Shown here: positions 9,691-17,305 of the stretch, piece by piece | Layout of the letters: each line of letters begins with the position of its first letter | Numbering within the stretch: position 1 is the first letter of the stretch | NCBI GenBank assembly: GCA_963831155.1 | Contig: CAWHOY010000004.1 | Span: 1 to 61,791, forward strand | Length of the DNA: 61,791 nt | Source of the DNA: CAVRXQ01 sp963831155 | GTDB lineage: Bacteria; Actinomycetota; Acidimicrobiia; Acidimicrobiales; Bog-793 | Reading direction: 5' to 3' | The notes under the pieces: generated by a model | Told to the model about the DNA's origin: nothing | Database searches by the model: none | Seen by the model: the letters and a program-made list of their open reading frames with translations, nothing else | Position numbers and translations under genes: made by a program

Positions 9691-11091
9691 GTGGCGACGA
9701 TTGACCTCGATCTCGGCAAATACAAGCTCGGTTGGAGCGACCCGGAGGATTACGTCTTCAAGCCTCGAAAGGGGCTGAACGAAGAAGTCATCCGGGAAAT
9801 GTCGGCCCTCAAGAAGGAGCCCGAGTGGATGCTCGAGTTCCGTTTGAAGGCGTACCGGCACTTCCTTGCCAAACCGATGATGCCGTGGTTCGCGGAGAAG
9901 ATGCCCGACCTCGACTTCGACGACATCTACTACTACATCCGCCCGACCGATACTCAGGTCGACGCCTGGGAACAGCTCCCGGACTCGGTGAAGCAAACGT
10001 ACGAGAAGTTGGGAATTCCCGAGGCCGAACGGAAATATCTCGCTGGGGTGACCGCACAGTACGAGTCCGAAGTCGTCTATCACCGCAATCGTGATGAACT
10101 CGCGAAGCAAGGCGTGCTCTTCAGCGACATGGATTCTGCCGTTCGTGAATACCCAGACATTGTTCGGCGGTATTTTGGACGGATTATTCCCCCGAATGAC
10201 AACAAATTTGCCGCGCTTAATTCTGCGGTTTGGTCGGGGGGGTCATTCATCTATGTTCCACCGGGCGTCAAGGTGGAAATGCCACTGCAGGCGTATTTCC
10301 GCATCAACGCGGAGAACATGGGTCAGTTCGAGCGGACACTGATCATCGCCGACGAAGGGGCGCAGGTCCATTACGTGGAAGGTTGCTCCGCGCCGGTTTA
10401 CACGAGCGACTCCCTCCACTCGGCGGTCGTCGAGCTCGTTGCACTTCCGGGAAGTCGAATTACGTATACGACTATCCAGAATTGGTCAAATAACGTCTAC
10501 AACCTGGTGACCAAAAGAGCACGTGCAGAGGCCGAAGCTCATGTTGAATGGATCGACGGCAACATAGGCAGTCGGCTCACTATGAAGTACCCGTCCGTGT
10601 ATCTCATGGGTCCGAAGGCATCGGGTGAAGTGCTGTCCGTCGCCTACGCGGGAGAGGGTCAAATCCAGGACACGGGCGCGAAGATGTTCCACTGCGCGCC
10701 GGACACAACGTCGACGATCGTGTCGAAATCGATCTCCAAGGACGGAGGCTCGACCACGTATCGCGGCAAGGTGCACGTCGACCCCGGTGCGAGACGTGCG
10801 AAGTCGTTCGTACGGTGCGACGCCCTGATCCTCGATGAGATCTCTGGATCAGAGACAAAGCCGTATATGGAGGTCGGAGAGCGAGACGCCGAGATCGGAC
10901 ACGAAGCGACAGTCTCGAAGGTCGGCGACGACCAGCTCTTCTACCTGATGAGTCGGGGCCTCACCGAGGCCCAGGCGACGGGCATGATCGTCAACGGATT
11001 CATCGAGCCGATCACCCGCACGCTGCCGATGGAATATGCGGTCGAGTGGAGCCGATTGATCGAACTGCAGATGGAAGGCGCCGTCGGCTGA
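9691..11091 (+). CDS. sufB: Fe-S cluster assembly protein SufB
   Basis: 466 residues, normal for SufB. GTG 9691 is preceded by the purine-rich ribosome site ggaggaaaggga. Family blocks are present in order: SDPEDYVFKPRKGL at the N terminus, FSDMDSAVREYPDIVRRYFG, SGGSFIYVPPGVKVEMPLQAYFRIN, VHYVEGCSAPVY with the conserved cysteine, the DTGAKMFHCAPDTTSTIVSKS core and SFVRCDALILD. The C-terminal EISGSETKPYMEVGERDAEIGHEATVSKV is strongly conserved. SufB forms the scaffold on which clusters are built, with SufC and SufD. It is the first gene of the suf operon; no SufR-type repressor gene lies beside it. Confidence 0.97.
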   Translation: MATIDLDLGKYKLGWSDPEDYVFKPRKGLNEEVIREMSALKKEPEWMLEFRLKAYRHFLAKPMMPWFAEKMPDLDFDDIYYYIRPTDTQVDAWEQLPDSVKQTYEKLGIPEAERKYLAGVTAQYESEVVYHRNRDELAKQGVLFSDMDSAVREYPDIVRRYFGRIIPPNDNKFAALNSAVWSGGSFIYVPPGVKVEMPLQAYFRINAENMGQFERTLIIADEGAQVHYVEGCSAPVYTSDSLHSAVVELVALPGSRITYTTIQNWSNNVYNLVTKRARAEAEAHVEWIDGNIGSRLTMKYPSVYLMGPKASGEVLSVAYAGEGQIQDTGAKMFHCAPDTTSTIVSKSISKDGGSTTYRGKVHVDPGARRAKSFVRCDALILDEISGSETKPYMEVGERDAEIGHEATVSKVGDDQLFYLMSRGLTEAQATGMIVNGFIEPITRTLPMEYAVEWSRLIELQMEGAVG

Positions 11092-11154
11092 TCAGCCGGT
11101 TTGCTGCTGAGTTCCATCGAACTACATCTCTGGTGAGCGGGAGGTTCGACGCGC

Positions 11155-11550
11155 ATGCCGATGCGTGAGGATTGCAAGCACTTCCAGTCGCGGACGTACC
11201 CGTCAGGCGAGGTCGCTCGCTTTTGCGTCCTCGACCTCGCGCCGGAAGCCCCGTGGCGTTGCCCCGAGAATTGCCCGTCCTACGAGCGTCGTCTTGCGGA
11301 CGTCACCTGGACGAAGGGTTCGCTCGTCGCCCCGCCTCCAGAAGACGAGCCCGACGAACCCCCAGAGCAGGTGAGCGAGCTGCTCGAGGAGGCCGAGAGC
11401 GTCGTGAATGCCGTCGCCTCCGAAGAGCTCGAGGAAGTGGAAAAAGAACAGGAGCGCGAGCAGAAGTCGGCGGCGTCGCCGCTTGGGCGGATGTTCCGAC
11501 GCACGCGCCGCGGTCGGCGCCAGGATCCGGGACAAGGCGGTCCCTGCTGA
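11155..11550 (+). CDS. Unknown four-cysteine protein inside the suf operon
   Basis: 131 residues from ATG 11155, with a purine-rich site (gagcgggagg) upstream. Its first 45 residues hold C7, C24, C36 and C40 (C-x16-C-x11-C-x3-C) with H9, enough to bind zinc or a Fe-S cluster. The rest is a Pro/Glu-rich, probably coiled or disordered acidic segment (residues 60-105), then a basic tail RMFRRTRRGRR and a last cysteine. It lies between sufB and sufD on the same strand, and its stop overlaps the likely start of sufD, so it is co-translated with the scaffold genes. I recognise no named family. A role as accessory factor or metal carrier for SufBCD is inference from position and cysteines. Confidence 0.7.
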   Translation: MPMREDCKHFQSRTYPSGEVARFCVLDLAPEAPWRCPENCPSYERRLADVTWTKGSLVAPPPEDEPDEPPEQVSELLEEAESVVNAVASEELEEVEKEQEREQKSAASPLGRMFRRTRRGRRQDPGQGGPC

Positions 11551-12862
11551 GCTCGAGCGAACTGAACGCAAGCAACAAGGCGGCGACCGGCGCCCCCGAT
11601 TGGTGGAGCAAGCGCCAACTCGTCGCGGCCCAACACCTCAACGAATTCGTCGTTCCGACAGAGGCCGACGAGGATTGGCGGTACGGGACGGATCGACGCG
11701 CTCGACCTTGGTCAGATCGACCTCGTCACCGCCGAGGTGCAGCACGAACCTGTTGCCCCCGTCCTTCACGACGGCGAGTTCATCGACGAGATCGGCGATG
11801 TCTCCGCGCTCGATTCGGACTCTCGACGGTCGAGTCGTCGCGTTCGACACCGATTCGCAACTCGGGACGTTCGGCGTCCGATGCGGATCGTCAGCGAACT
11901 TCGCGGAGCAGCCGGAGGGATTCGGCGAGCTGATCGCATCCGCGCCGGACTACTTCACGACGCTCGCCGACGCGTTCGGGACGGACGCCGTGATCGTTGT
12001 CGTCCCACGAGGGGTGCGAATCGAACGGCCGATCGCGATCGTCCACGACGTGACCGCACGAGATCGTCGGACTGCCACGTTCCCTCGCTTGTACGTGGAC
12101 ATCGGTGAAGGGTCAGAAGTGACCGTCGTCGAACACTTCCGCTCCGACGGTGGAGCGCCGCTCGTCTGCCCGGTGAGCGAGCTCCGAGTCGGCCCGAACG
12201 CGCATCTCGTCTACGAGGCCGTCCAGGAGCTGGACCGAACCGCGTGGCAGATCGGCTACCTGTACAGCTCGGTGGAGCGCGATTCCACGCTTCGGTCGTT
12301 CACTGCCGGACTCGGCGGCGATTACGCGCGGCTCTGCACCCGGTCGACGCTCGCGGGGGAGCATTCCGAAGGCGTGCTGCTCGCCGCTTACTTTGCCGAC
12401 GGTGAGCAGGTTCAGGACATGCGGACGTTCCAAGATCATGCTGCACCGCACACGCGGAGCAACCTGATCTTCAAGGGCGCTGTCGACGACGCGGCACGCT
12501 CGGTGTACAGCGGACTGATTCGGATTCACAAGGGCGCTCGAAAGTCCGACGCGGCACAGACGAACCGCAATCTCGTGCTCTCCGAGCGAGCGCACGCGGA
12601 CTCGGTTCCGAACCTCGACATCGAAGAGAACGACGTCCGCTGCAGCCACGCCTCGGCAGTCGGCCCGATCGACCGCGAGCAACGCTTCTATGTCGAATCG
12701 CGAGGCGTGAGACCTGAAATCGCGGAGCGGCTCATCCTGCTCGGTTTCTTCGAGGATCTCTTCGCGCAAACGCCGGACGCCGGTCTCGCGCGGTACCTCC
12801 GCTCGGCGGTCGCTGCACGGTTGAACGCGGTGAAACCCTCGCTTGAAAGCCAGGCGTCGTGA
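11547..12862 (+). CDS. sufD: Fe-S cluster assembly protein SufD, two frameshifts near the N terminus
   Basis: The main part (about 11,830-12,862) is clearly SufD: VVVPRGVRIERPIAIVHDV, VDIGEGSEVTVVEHFRSDGG, LIFKGAVDDAARSVYSGLIRIHKGA, then NLDIEENDVRCSHASAVGPI with the conserved cysteine-histidine pair. The N-terminal part continues upstream in other frames: WWSKRQLVAAQHLNEFVVPTEADEDWRYG in frame 3, then IDALDLGQIDLVTAEV in frame 1. One extra G in the GGG at 11685-11687 and one extra base near 11805-11815 explain both shifts. Repaired, the protein has about 438 residues, normal for SufD. The best start is CTG 11547, in a CTGA overlap with the upstream stop and with an aaggcgg site before it. 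Because SufD should be essential here, sequence errors are more likely than decay. Confidence 0.85.
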
Positions 12863-13191
12863 GTACCGAATCAGCACCGAGACGGATCCGCGCGTGCTCG
12901 GTTGGGGACGTCGAAGTTGGCAAAGCGTTGAGATTCGACGCTGAAGTCGGCGCGATCTGCGTCGTCCACTGCGTCGACGGGTTTCATGCGGTCGCGGATC
13001 GTTGCAGCCACGAGGACTACTCGCTCTCAGAGGGCGACGTCGACGCCGATCAGTGCGAGATCGAGTGCTGGAAGCACGGCAGCCTCTTCTCGCTGGCGAC
13101 GGGAGATCCGCTCACGCTTCCAGCGACATTGCCGATCGCCGTTTATCCCGTCGAGGTGGAAGGAAACGACGTCTTCGTCGTCCTGTCATGA
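12859..13191 (+). CDS. Rieske [2Fe-2S] ferredoxin-like protein of the suf operon
   Basis: 110 residues. GTG 12859 overlaps the sufD stop in a GTGA. The cluster ligands are visible as C49-x-H51 and C70-x2-H73 (RCSHEDYS ... CEIECWKHG), the standard Rieske pair of boxes spaced by 18 residues. Small soluble Rieske proteins of this type are common between sufD and sufC in Actinobacteria, where they probably donate electrons or carry clusters for the Suf system. The family also includes ring-hydroxylating dioxygenase ferredoxins, but no oxygenase genes are nearby. Confidence 0.9.
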   Translation: MSTESAPRRIRACSVGDVEVGKALRFDAEVGAICVVHCVDGFHAVADRCSHEDYSLSEGDVDADQCEIECWKHGSLFSLATGDPLTLPATLPIAVYPVEVEGNDVFVVLS

Positions 13192-13225
13192 ACGAGGTTC
13201 GCGACGCTGATTCGAGGGAGTTGAG

Positions 13226-14002
13226 ATGACATCTCTCGTCGTGCGCGATCTGGCCGTGGCAGTTTCCGGCGTCGAGATCCTTCACGGGGTCGACCTCGAG
13301 GTTTCCTCGGGAGAGGTGCACGCCGTGATGGGTCCGAACGGAGCCGGCAAGAGCACGCTCGGGTACGCCCTCATGGGGCATCCCGATTTCGAAGTGGTCC
13401 GGGGTGCGATCGAGCTCGACGGCTCCGACATCGTCGGGCTTCCGCCTTGGCGGCGTTCAGAGCTCGGGCTTTTCCTCGCGTTCCAGCATCCGATCGACCT
13501 GCCTGGAGTCCGCCTGGAGGATCTCATCGCGGAGGGATCGCTGAGTAGGCGACCGCGAATGGCGCACGAATCCCTCCGTAGCGCGATCGTCGAAGAGGCC
13601 GCGTCCATCGGACTGAGCATCGATGTCGCCGATCGTCCCGTCAACGTCGGCGCCTCCGGCGGCGAGCGTAAGCGCCTCGAGACCTTGCAGCTCGCGATGC
13701 TCGAACCGAAGGTTGCGCTGTTAGACGAACTCGACTCGGGCTTGGATATCGACGCGATGCGTGACGTCGCGCGCCGCGTGGTGCGCATGGTCCGCGCCGG
13801 CGCGGACACCGAGGATCCACTCAGCGTGCTCGCGATCACCCACTACAACCGGCTGCTGACGGAGTTGCGACCAGACTTCGTGCACGTGCTTGTTAGGGGA
13901 CGGATCGTTGAATCTGGTGGCCCGGAGCTCGCGGAGAAGCTCGAGCGGACCGGATACGAGAGCTACATCGAAGCTGATGAGGAGTCGGTCCGCGACATCT
14001 GA
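13226..14002 (+). CDS. sufC: Suf ABC-type ATPase SufC
   Basis: 258 residues from ATG 13226. Walker A is GPNGAGKST near residue 37, the signature is GASGGERKRLE in SufC style, Walker B is VALLDELDSGLDIDA, and the switch histidine is in AITHYNRLL. SufC has no membrane partner; it binds SufB-SufD and drives their rearrangement during cluster assembly. It is the last suf gene here. No cysteine desulfurase (sufS) or sufU follows, unlike many actinobacterial suf operons. Confidence 0.97.
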   Translation: MTSLVVRDLAVAVSGVEILHGVDLEVSSGEVHAVMGPNGAGKSTLGYALMGHPDFEVVRGAIELDGSDIVGLPPWRRSELGLFLAFQHPIDLPGVRLEDLIAEGSLSRRPRMAHESLRSAIVEEAASIGLSIDVADRPVNVGASGGERKRLETLQLAMLEPKVALLDELDSGLDIDAMRDVARRVVRMVRAGADTEDPLSVLAITHYNRLLTELRPDFVHVLVRGRIVESGGPELAEKLERTGYESYIEADEESVRDI

Positions 14003-14154
14003 GCCACGCTGAAGGTTCCAAACCCGATACGAGGTCGAGCGCGCGGTCAGCGACAGCTGGCCGCTTGGATCCGATACCCCGATCCGAGGGACAATGAAAA
14101 ACGGATTCCTTGCCCGGAACCGCAGGGGACCGGCCGGAATAGAGAAAGATCGAT

Positions 14155-14550
14155 ATGGTGCTCATCGAGGCGAATAGCGGCTCACCGCAACGTGTCCGCA
14201 GCCGGGGCGACGAGATCGCCCGGCGCCTGCTCGCGATACCGAACGGTTGCCCGGTGATCTCGGTTGCCCAGGCCCAGCGCAGCTTCAGCGTGGCGATGGT
14301 GCTCTCGGGCCTCCGCTGCCTGCTGAGCTATGTCGTCGTCCCGGTCGTGCTGCCGGTTCTCGGGCTGGCAGTGGGCGCCGCCCCCTACATCGGCGTGCCC
14401 GTGGCCCTCCTCGCGCTCGTTTTCGACGTCCGCGGCATCCGCAGGTATTGGCTCGCAAACAGCAGCCGCCGCTGGGTGATGACGTGGGTCTATCTCGCTG
14501 TCATCGTCCTCGTGGTCTTCTTGCTGGTCCACGACCTCCTCAAGATCTGA
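14155..14550 (+). CDS. Small membrane protein, unknown
   Basis: 131 residues with three likely membrane segments: about 52-66 (LRCLLSYVVVPVVLPVLGL), 70-90 (VGAAPYIGVPVALLALVFDV) and 108-127 (WVYLAVIVLVVFLLVHDLL). The N-terminal 45 residues are soluble. No named family is recognised. The upstream 150 bases (14003-14154) hold a weak hairpin near 14067-14094 and could contain a promoter. It is not clearly part of the suf operon. Confidence 0.55.
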   Translation: MVLIEANSGSPQRVRSRGDEIARRLLAIPNGCPVISVAQAQRSFSVAMVLSGLRCLLSYVVVPVVLPVLGLAVGAAPYIGVPVALLALVFDVRGIRRYWLANSSRRWVMTWVYLAVIVLVVFLLVHDLLKI

Positions 14551-14658
14551 TCGTTCCCCGGCCCGCCGAGAGCATCCCCTTCGGTTTTCTATCTGCTACC
14601 TCGCGCTCGTCGAAGCGACTCGTAGCATCGATTCGAGCGGCACAGCCGGGAGACGCAA

Positions 14659-15996
14659 ATGGCTGAGAATCGACGGATCGTGCGCGTGACGAAAATGGTC
14701 CGCTCATCGATCCACGGCCTGCTCGACCAGTCGCAGCCCTTCGGGCGGCTCGCCCTCGTCCATACGCTCCAGGCCGCCGGCACGGCCTGCGTCACGGTCT
14801 CGCTCGCCGGCTCACTGTTCTTCAGCGTTTCTTTGCACGAGGCGAAGGGCAAGGTCCTCCTCTATCTCGTGCTCACGATTGCCCCCTTCGCGCTCGTCGG
14901 CCCGGCGCTCAGCCCGTTGCTCGATCGAGGCAAGGACGCGCGTCGAACGAGCGTCGCGATCTCGAACCTCGGGTCGGCGGCACTCAGCCTCTTGATGGCG
15001 AGGGACCTGCACACGTTGCTCCTCTTTCCCGAGGCGTTCGGCATCCTCGTCCTCGCGAAGCTGTATCTCGTCGGGCGAGCGGCGCTCGTTCCCGAGATGG
15101 CGGCGAGCGGCGACGACCTGGCGAGCGCGAACGCGAAGCTGGCCGTGCTCGCTTCGTTGGGAGGATTCGCGGCAACGCCGCTCGCCATCGGCTTTCTGCA
15201 AATCGGAGCGGCCTGGACCCTTGCTTTCGGTGCTCTGATCTTTGCAGCCGGTGCCGTCGCCGCCGCACGCCTGCCGAAGCCCGCTCGCGTCACGCTCGCA
15301 CCCCCGATCGAATCCTCACGCGAAGACCAGACCACCACCGGGCAACCGGTCAGCCAGGCGGCATACAAGGAGATTCGCGATCAGCGTCGCCTGCTCGGGT
15401 TGCCGCTCTACCCCGGCGCAGTGCTTTCGGCGGTCGCCGCGGTCTCGATCGCACGTGGGACGGTGGGTTTCACAGAGTTCTTCCTGGCGTTCGCGTTGCG
15501 CCGCGCCCACGCAGCGACGTGGTGGTACGGCATGCTGATCGTGGCGAGCGCCGCCGGTTCGTTGATCGGATCGATGATCGTGCCGAGGCTGCGTCGCTAC
15601 TTCACCGCACGCTCGATCATCATCGGCGCGCTCGCCGCGATCGTCATCGGCGCGGTCCTGACGGCGATCGTCGGGGGACTCTGGGCGCAGGCGATGTTGA
15701 CCTTCGTCGTCGGCATCGGGCCGATGAGCGCCAAGCCGGCGCTCGATTCCATCGTGCAAAAGAGCGTGCCCGCTTCGCTGTTGGGACGTGCGTTCGGGCG
15801 TCTCGAGACTCGCCTCCAGCTCTTCTGGGTCATCGCGGCGATCCTCGGTGTGCTGATTCCGTTCCCCTTCAAGGTCGGCGACGTCGTCATCGCGGCGGCA
15901 AGCGGCTTCGCATGTATCTCGTACGGCACCTATGGGAGCGCGGCGCGTCGGCGGGCGACCGAGGCGCTCTCCGCAGCGCGCCATTCGCCGACGTGA
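14659..15996 (+). CDS. MFS-type membrane transporter
   Basis: 445 residues with about 10-12 predicted membrane segments in two halves separated by a charged loop near residues 215-245 (PPIESSREDQTTTGQPV). After the first helices a DRGKDARR loop replaces the usual MFS signature G-x3-D-R/K-x-G-R-R/K, giving a moderate match. Substrate cannot be deduced. The stop overlaps the GTG of thiL (GTGA at 15993-15996), so the two are co-translated. It might move a thiamine-related compound or simply be a neighbour. Confidence 0.7.
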   Translation: MAENRRIVRVTKMVRSSIHGLLDQSQPFGRLALVHTLQAAGTACVTVSLAGSLFFSVSLHEAKGKVLLYLVLTIAPFALVGPALSPLLDRGKDARRTSVAISNLGSAALSLLMARDLHTLLLFPEAFGILVLAKLYLVGRAALVPEMAASGDDLASANAKLAVLASLGGFAATPLAIGFLQIGAAWTLAFGALIFAAGAVAAARLPKPARVTLAPPIESSREDQTTTGQPVSQAAYKEIRDQRRLLGLPLYPGAVLSAVAAVSIARGTVGFTEFFLAFALRRAHAATWWYGMLIVASAAGSLIGSMIVPRLRRYFTARSIIIGALAAIVIGAVLTAIVGGLWAQAMLTFVVGIGPMSAKPALDSIVQKSVPASLLGRAFGRLETRLQLFWVIAAILGVLIPFPFKVGDVVIAAASGFACISYGTYGSAARRRATEALSAARHSPT

Positions 15997-16907
15997 CCGA
16001 CGAGCGCCGCGAACTCGACGCCGTCGAGTTGCTTCGAGACATGATCGGCGATCCTCCGAGCGGTGAGGTTTGGGTCGGCGACGACGCCGCCGTACTCCGC
16101 GAAGCGGGCTCCTCGTGGCTGTTCGCCTCGGACGCGAGCGTCGAGGGGGTGCACTTCGATCGGCGCTTCGGCTCGCTTGCCGACGTCGGTTGGCGGAGCC
16201 TCGTCCAAAACCTCAGCGACATCGCCGCGATGGGCGGGACGCCGAGCGCAGCCGTCGTCTCGGTCGTCGGTGCACGAGAGAGGGAGCTTCCCGCCATCTA
16301 CGAAGGGCTATTGGACGCCGGACGCACCTATCGATGTCGCGTCGTCGGCGGCGATCTTTCCGACGGACCAGCACTGATCATCGCGATCGCGATCTTGGGC
16401 ACGAGTGGCGCCGGTGGACCCGTTCTTCGATCCGGGGCTCGTGCCGGTGACGCGGTGTTCGTGACCGGCGCGCTCGGTGCGGCATCGGCGGGCCTCAAGC
16501 TCCTGCAACGCGATCCGGGCTCGACGGGCGAACTCGTCTCCGCGTTCTTGCGGCCTCAGGCACGCATCGCAGAAGGTGCCGCCGCGACGCGCGCCGGAGC
16601 GACGGCGATGATCGACATCTCCGACGGGCTCGGCATCGACCTTTACCGGCTCGCCGACGCGTCGTCGGTCGGGCTCGATCTCGACAAGGTTCCCGTTGCC
16701 GACGGGGCGGCGCTCGAGGACGCGCTCGGTGGCGGAGAGGACTATGAACTCGTCTTCACGGCTCCCGACGCTGAGAACGTGGAAGCCGAGTTCACAGGCG
16801 CCGGTCTCCGGGTGCCGATTCGCGTCGGGTCGACCGTCGGGGATCCGAAGACGAGGACGCTCGGCGGGACACCGCTTCTTCCGTCCGGATTCGCGCACCG
16901 ACTCTGA
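15993..16907 (+). CDS. thiL: Thiamine-monophosphate kinase
   Basis: 304 residues; GTG 15993 overlaps the upstream stop. AIR-synthase-type features: VGDDAAVLRE near residue 28, DASVEGVHFDRRF with the metal-binding aspartate, WRSLVQNLSDIAAMGGTP, VVGGDLSDGP, and the C-terminal MIDISDGLGIDLYRLA followed by GGGEDYELVFT. These are diagnostic for ThiL, which phosphorylates thiamine monophosphate to thiamine pyrophosphate. Length is slightly short of the usual 310-330. It is convergent with rpmB, only 14 bases apart. Confidence 0.93.
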   Translation: MTDERRELDAVELLRDMIGDPPSGEVWVGDDAAVLREAGSSWLFASDASVEGVHFDRRFGSLADVGWRSLVQNLSDIAAMGGTPSAAVVSVVGARERELPAIYEGLLDAGRTYRCRVVGGDLSDGPALIIAIAILGTSGAGGPVLRSGARAGDAVFVTGALGAASAGLKLLQRDPGSTGELVSAFLRPQARIAEGAAATRAGATAMIDISDGLGIDLYRLADASSVGLDLDKVPVADGAALEDALGGGEDYELVFTAPDAENVEAEFTGAGLRVPIRVGSTVGDPKTRTLGGTPLLPSGFAHRL

Positions 16908-16921
16908 CGCCGGCCGAAGGC

Positions 16922-17143
16922 CTACGAAGCTTGGGCGGCCTCGCGGACGCGCCGAGCGGGCTTTGTCACCTTGCCGGCGCGAATGCACGACGTGCAGACC
17001 GAGATCCGCTTCGGGGTGCCGTTCACGAGCGCGCGAACCCGCTGGATGTTCGGGTTCCAGCGCCGCTTCGTCCGGCGGTGTGAGTGCGACACCCGCATCC
17101 CGAACCCCGGCGACTTCCCGCAAATCTCGCAAACCGCTGCCAC
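16922..17143 (-). CDS. rpmB: 50S ribosomal protein L28
   Basis: 73 residues from GTG 17143 (VAAVCEICGKSPGFGMRVSHSH); a GTG at 17152 would add three residues. The protein has GKSPGFGMRVSHSHRRTKRRWNPNIQ, the L28 core, and two Cys pairs, CEIC and CTSC, that form a zinc ribbon, so it is the zinc-binding paralog type. It is divergent from fakA; the 160 bases between must hold both promoters. In actinobacteria and firmicutes rpmB sits next to the fakA-recG pair, as here. Confidence 0.92.
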   Translation of the reverse strand: MAAVCEICGKSPGFGMRVSHSHRRTKRRWNPNIQRVRALVNGTPKRISVCTSCIRAGKVTKPARRVREAAQAS

Positions 17144-17305
17144 GACGTTCACTCCGACTCTTCGCGACCGACCCGCGATGAGCCCGCGAGGAGCGGGACA
17201 TCCGCGAGGTGAGTGCCCAACGTTACCATCACCCCGTCGAAGGGCGGCTCGAAAACCCCAGCGTGACGACGGCATCAGACCGACCGCCTATCTTTCGACC
17301 CGAAT

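Noticed and set aside
8650..10110. 486-codon minus-strand open frame
   Set aside because: Opposite the RodZ-like gene and sufB; Arg-rich composition typical of antisense frames in GC-rich DNA.
14067..14094. Hairpin CTTGGATC...GATCCGAG after sufC
   Set aside because: Short stem with a G-T pair and no T run; not convincing as terminator or riboswitch.
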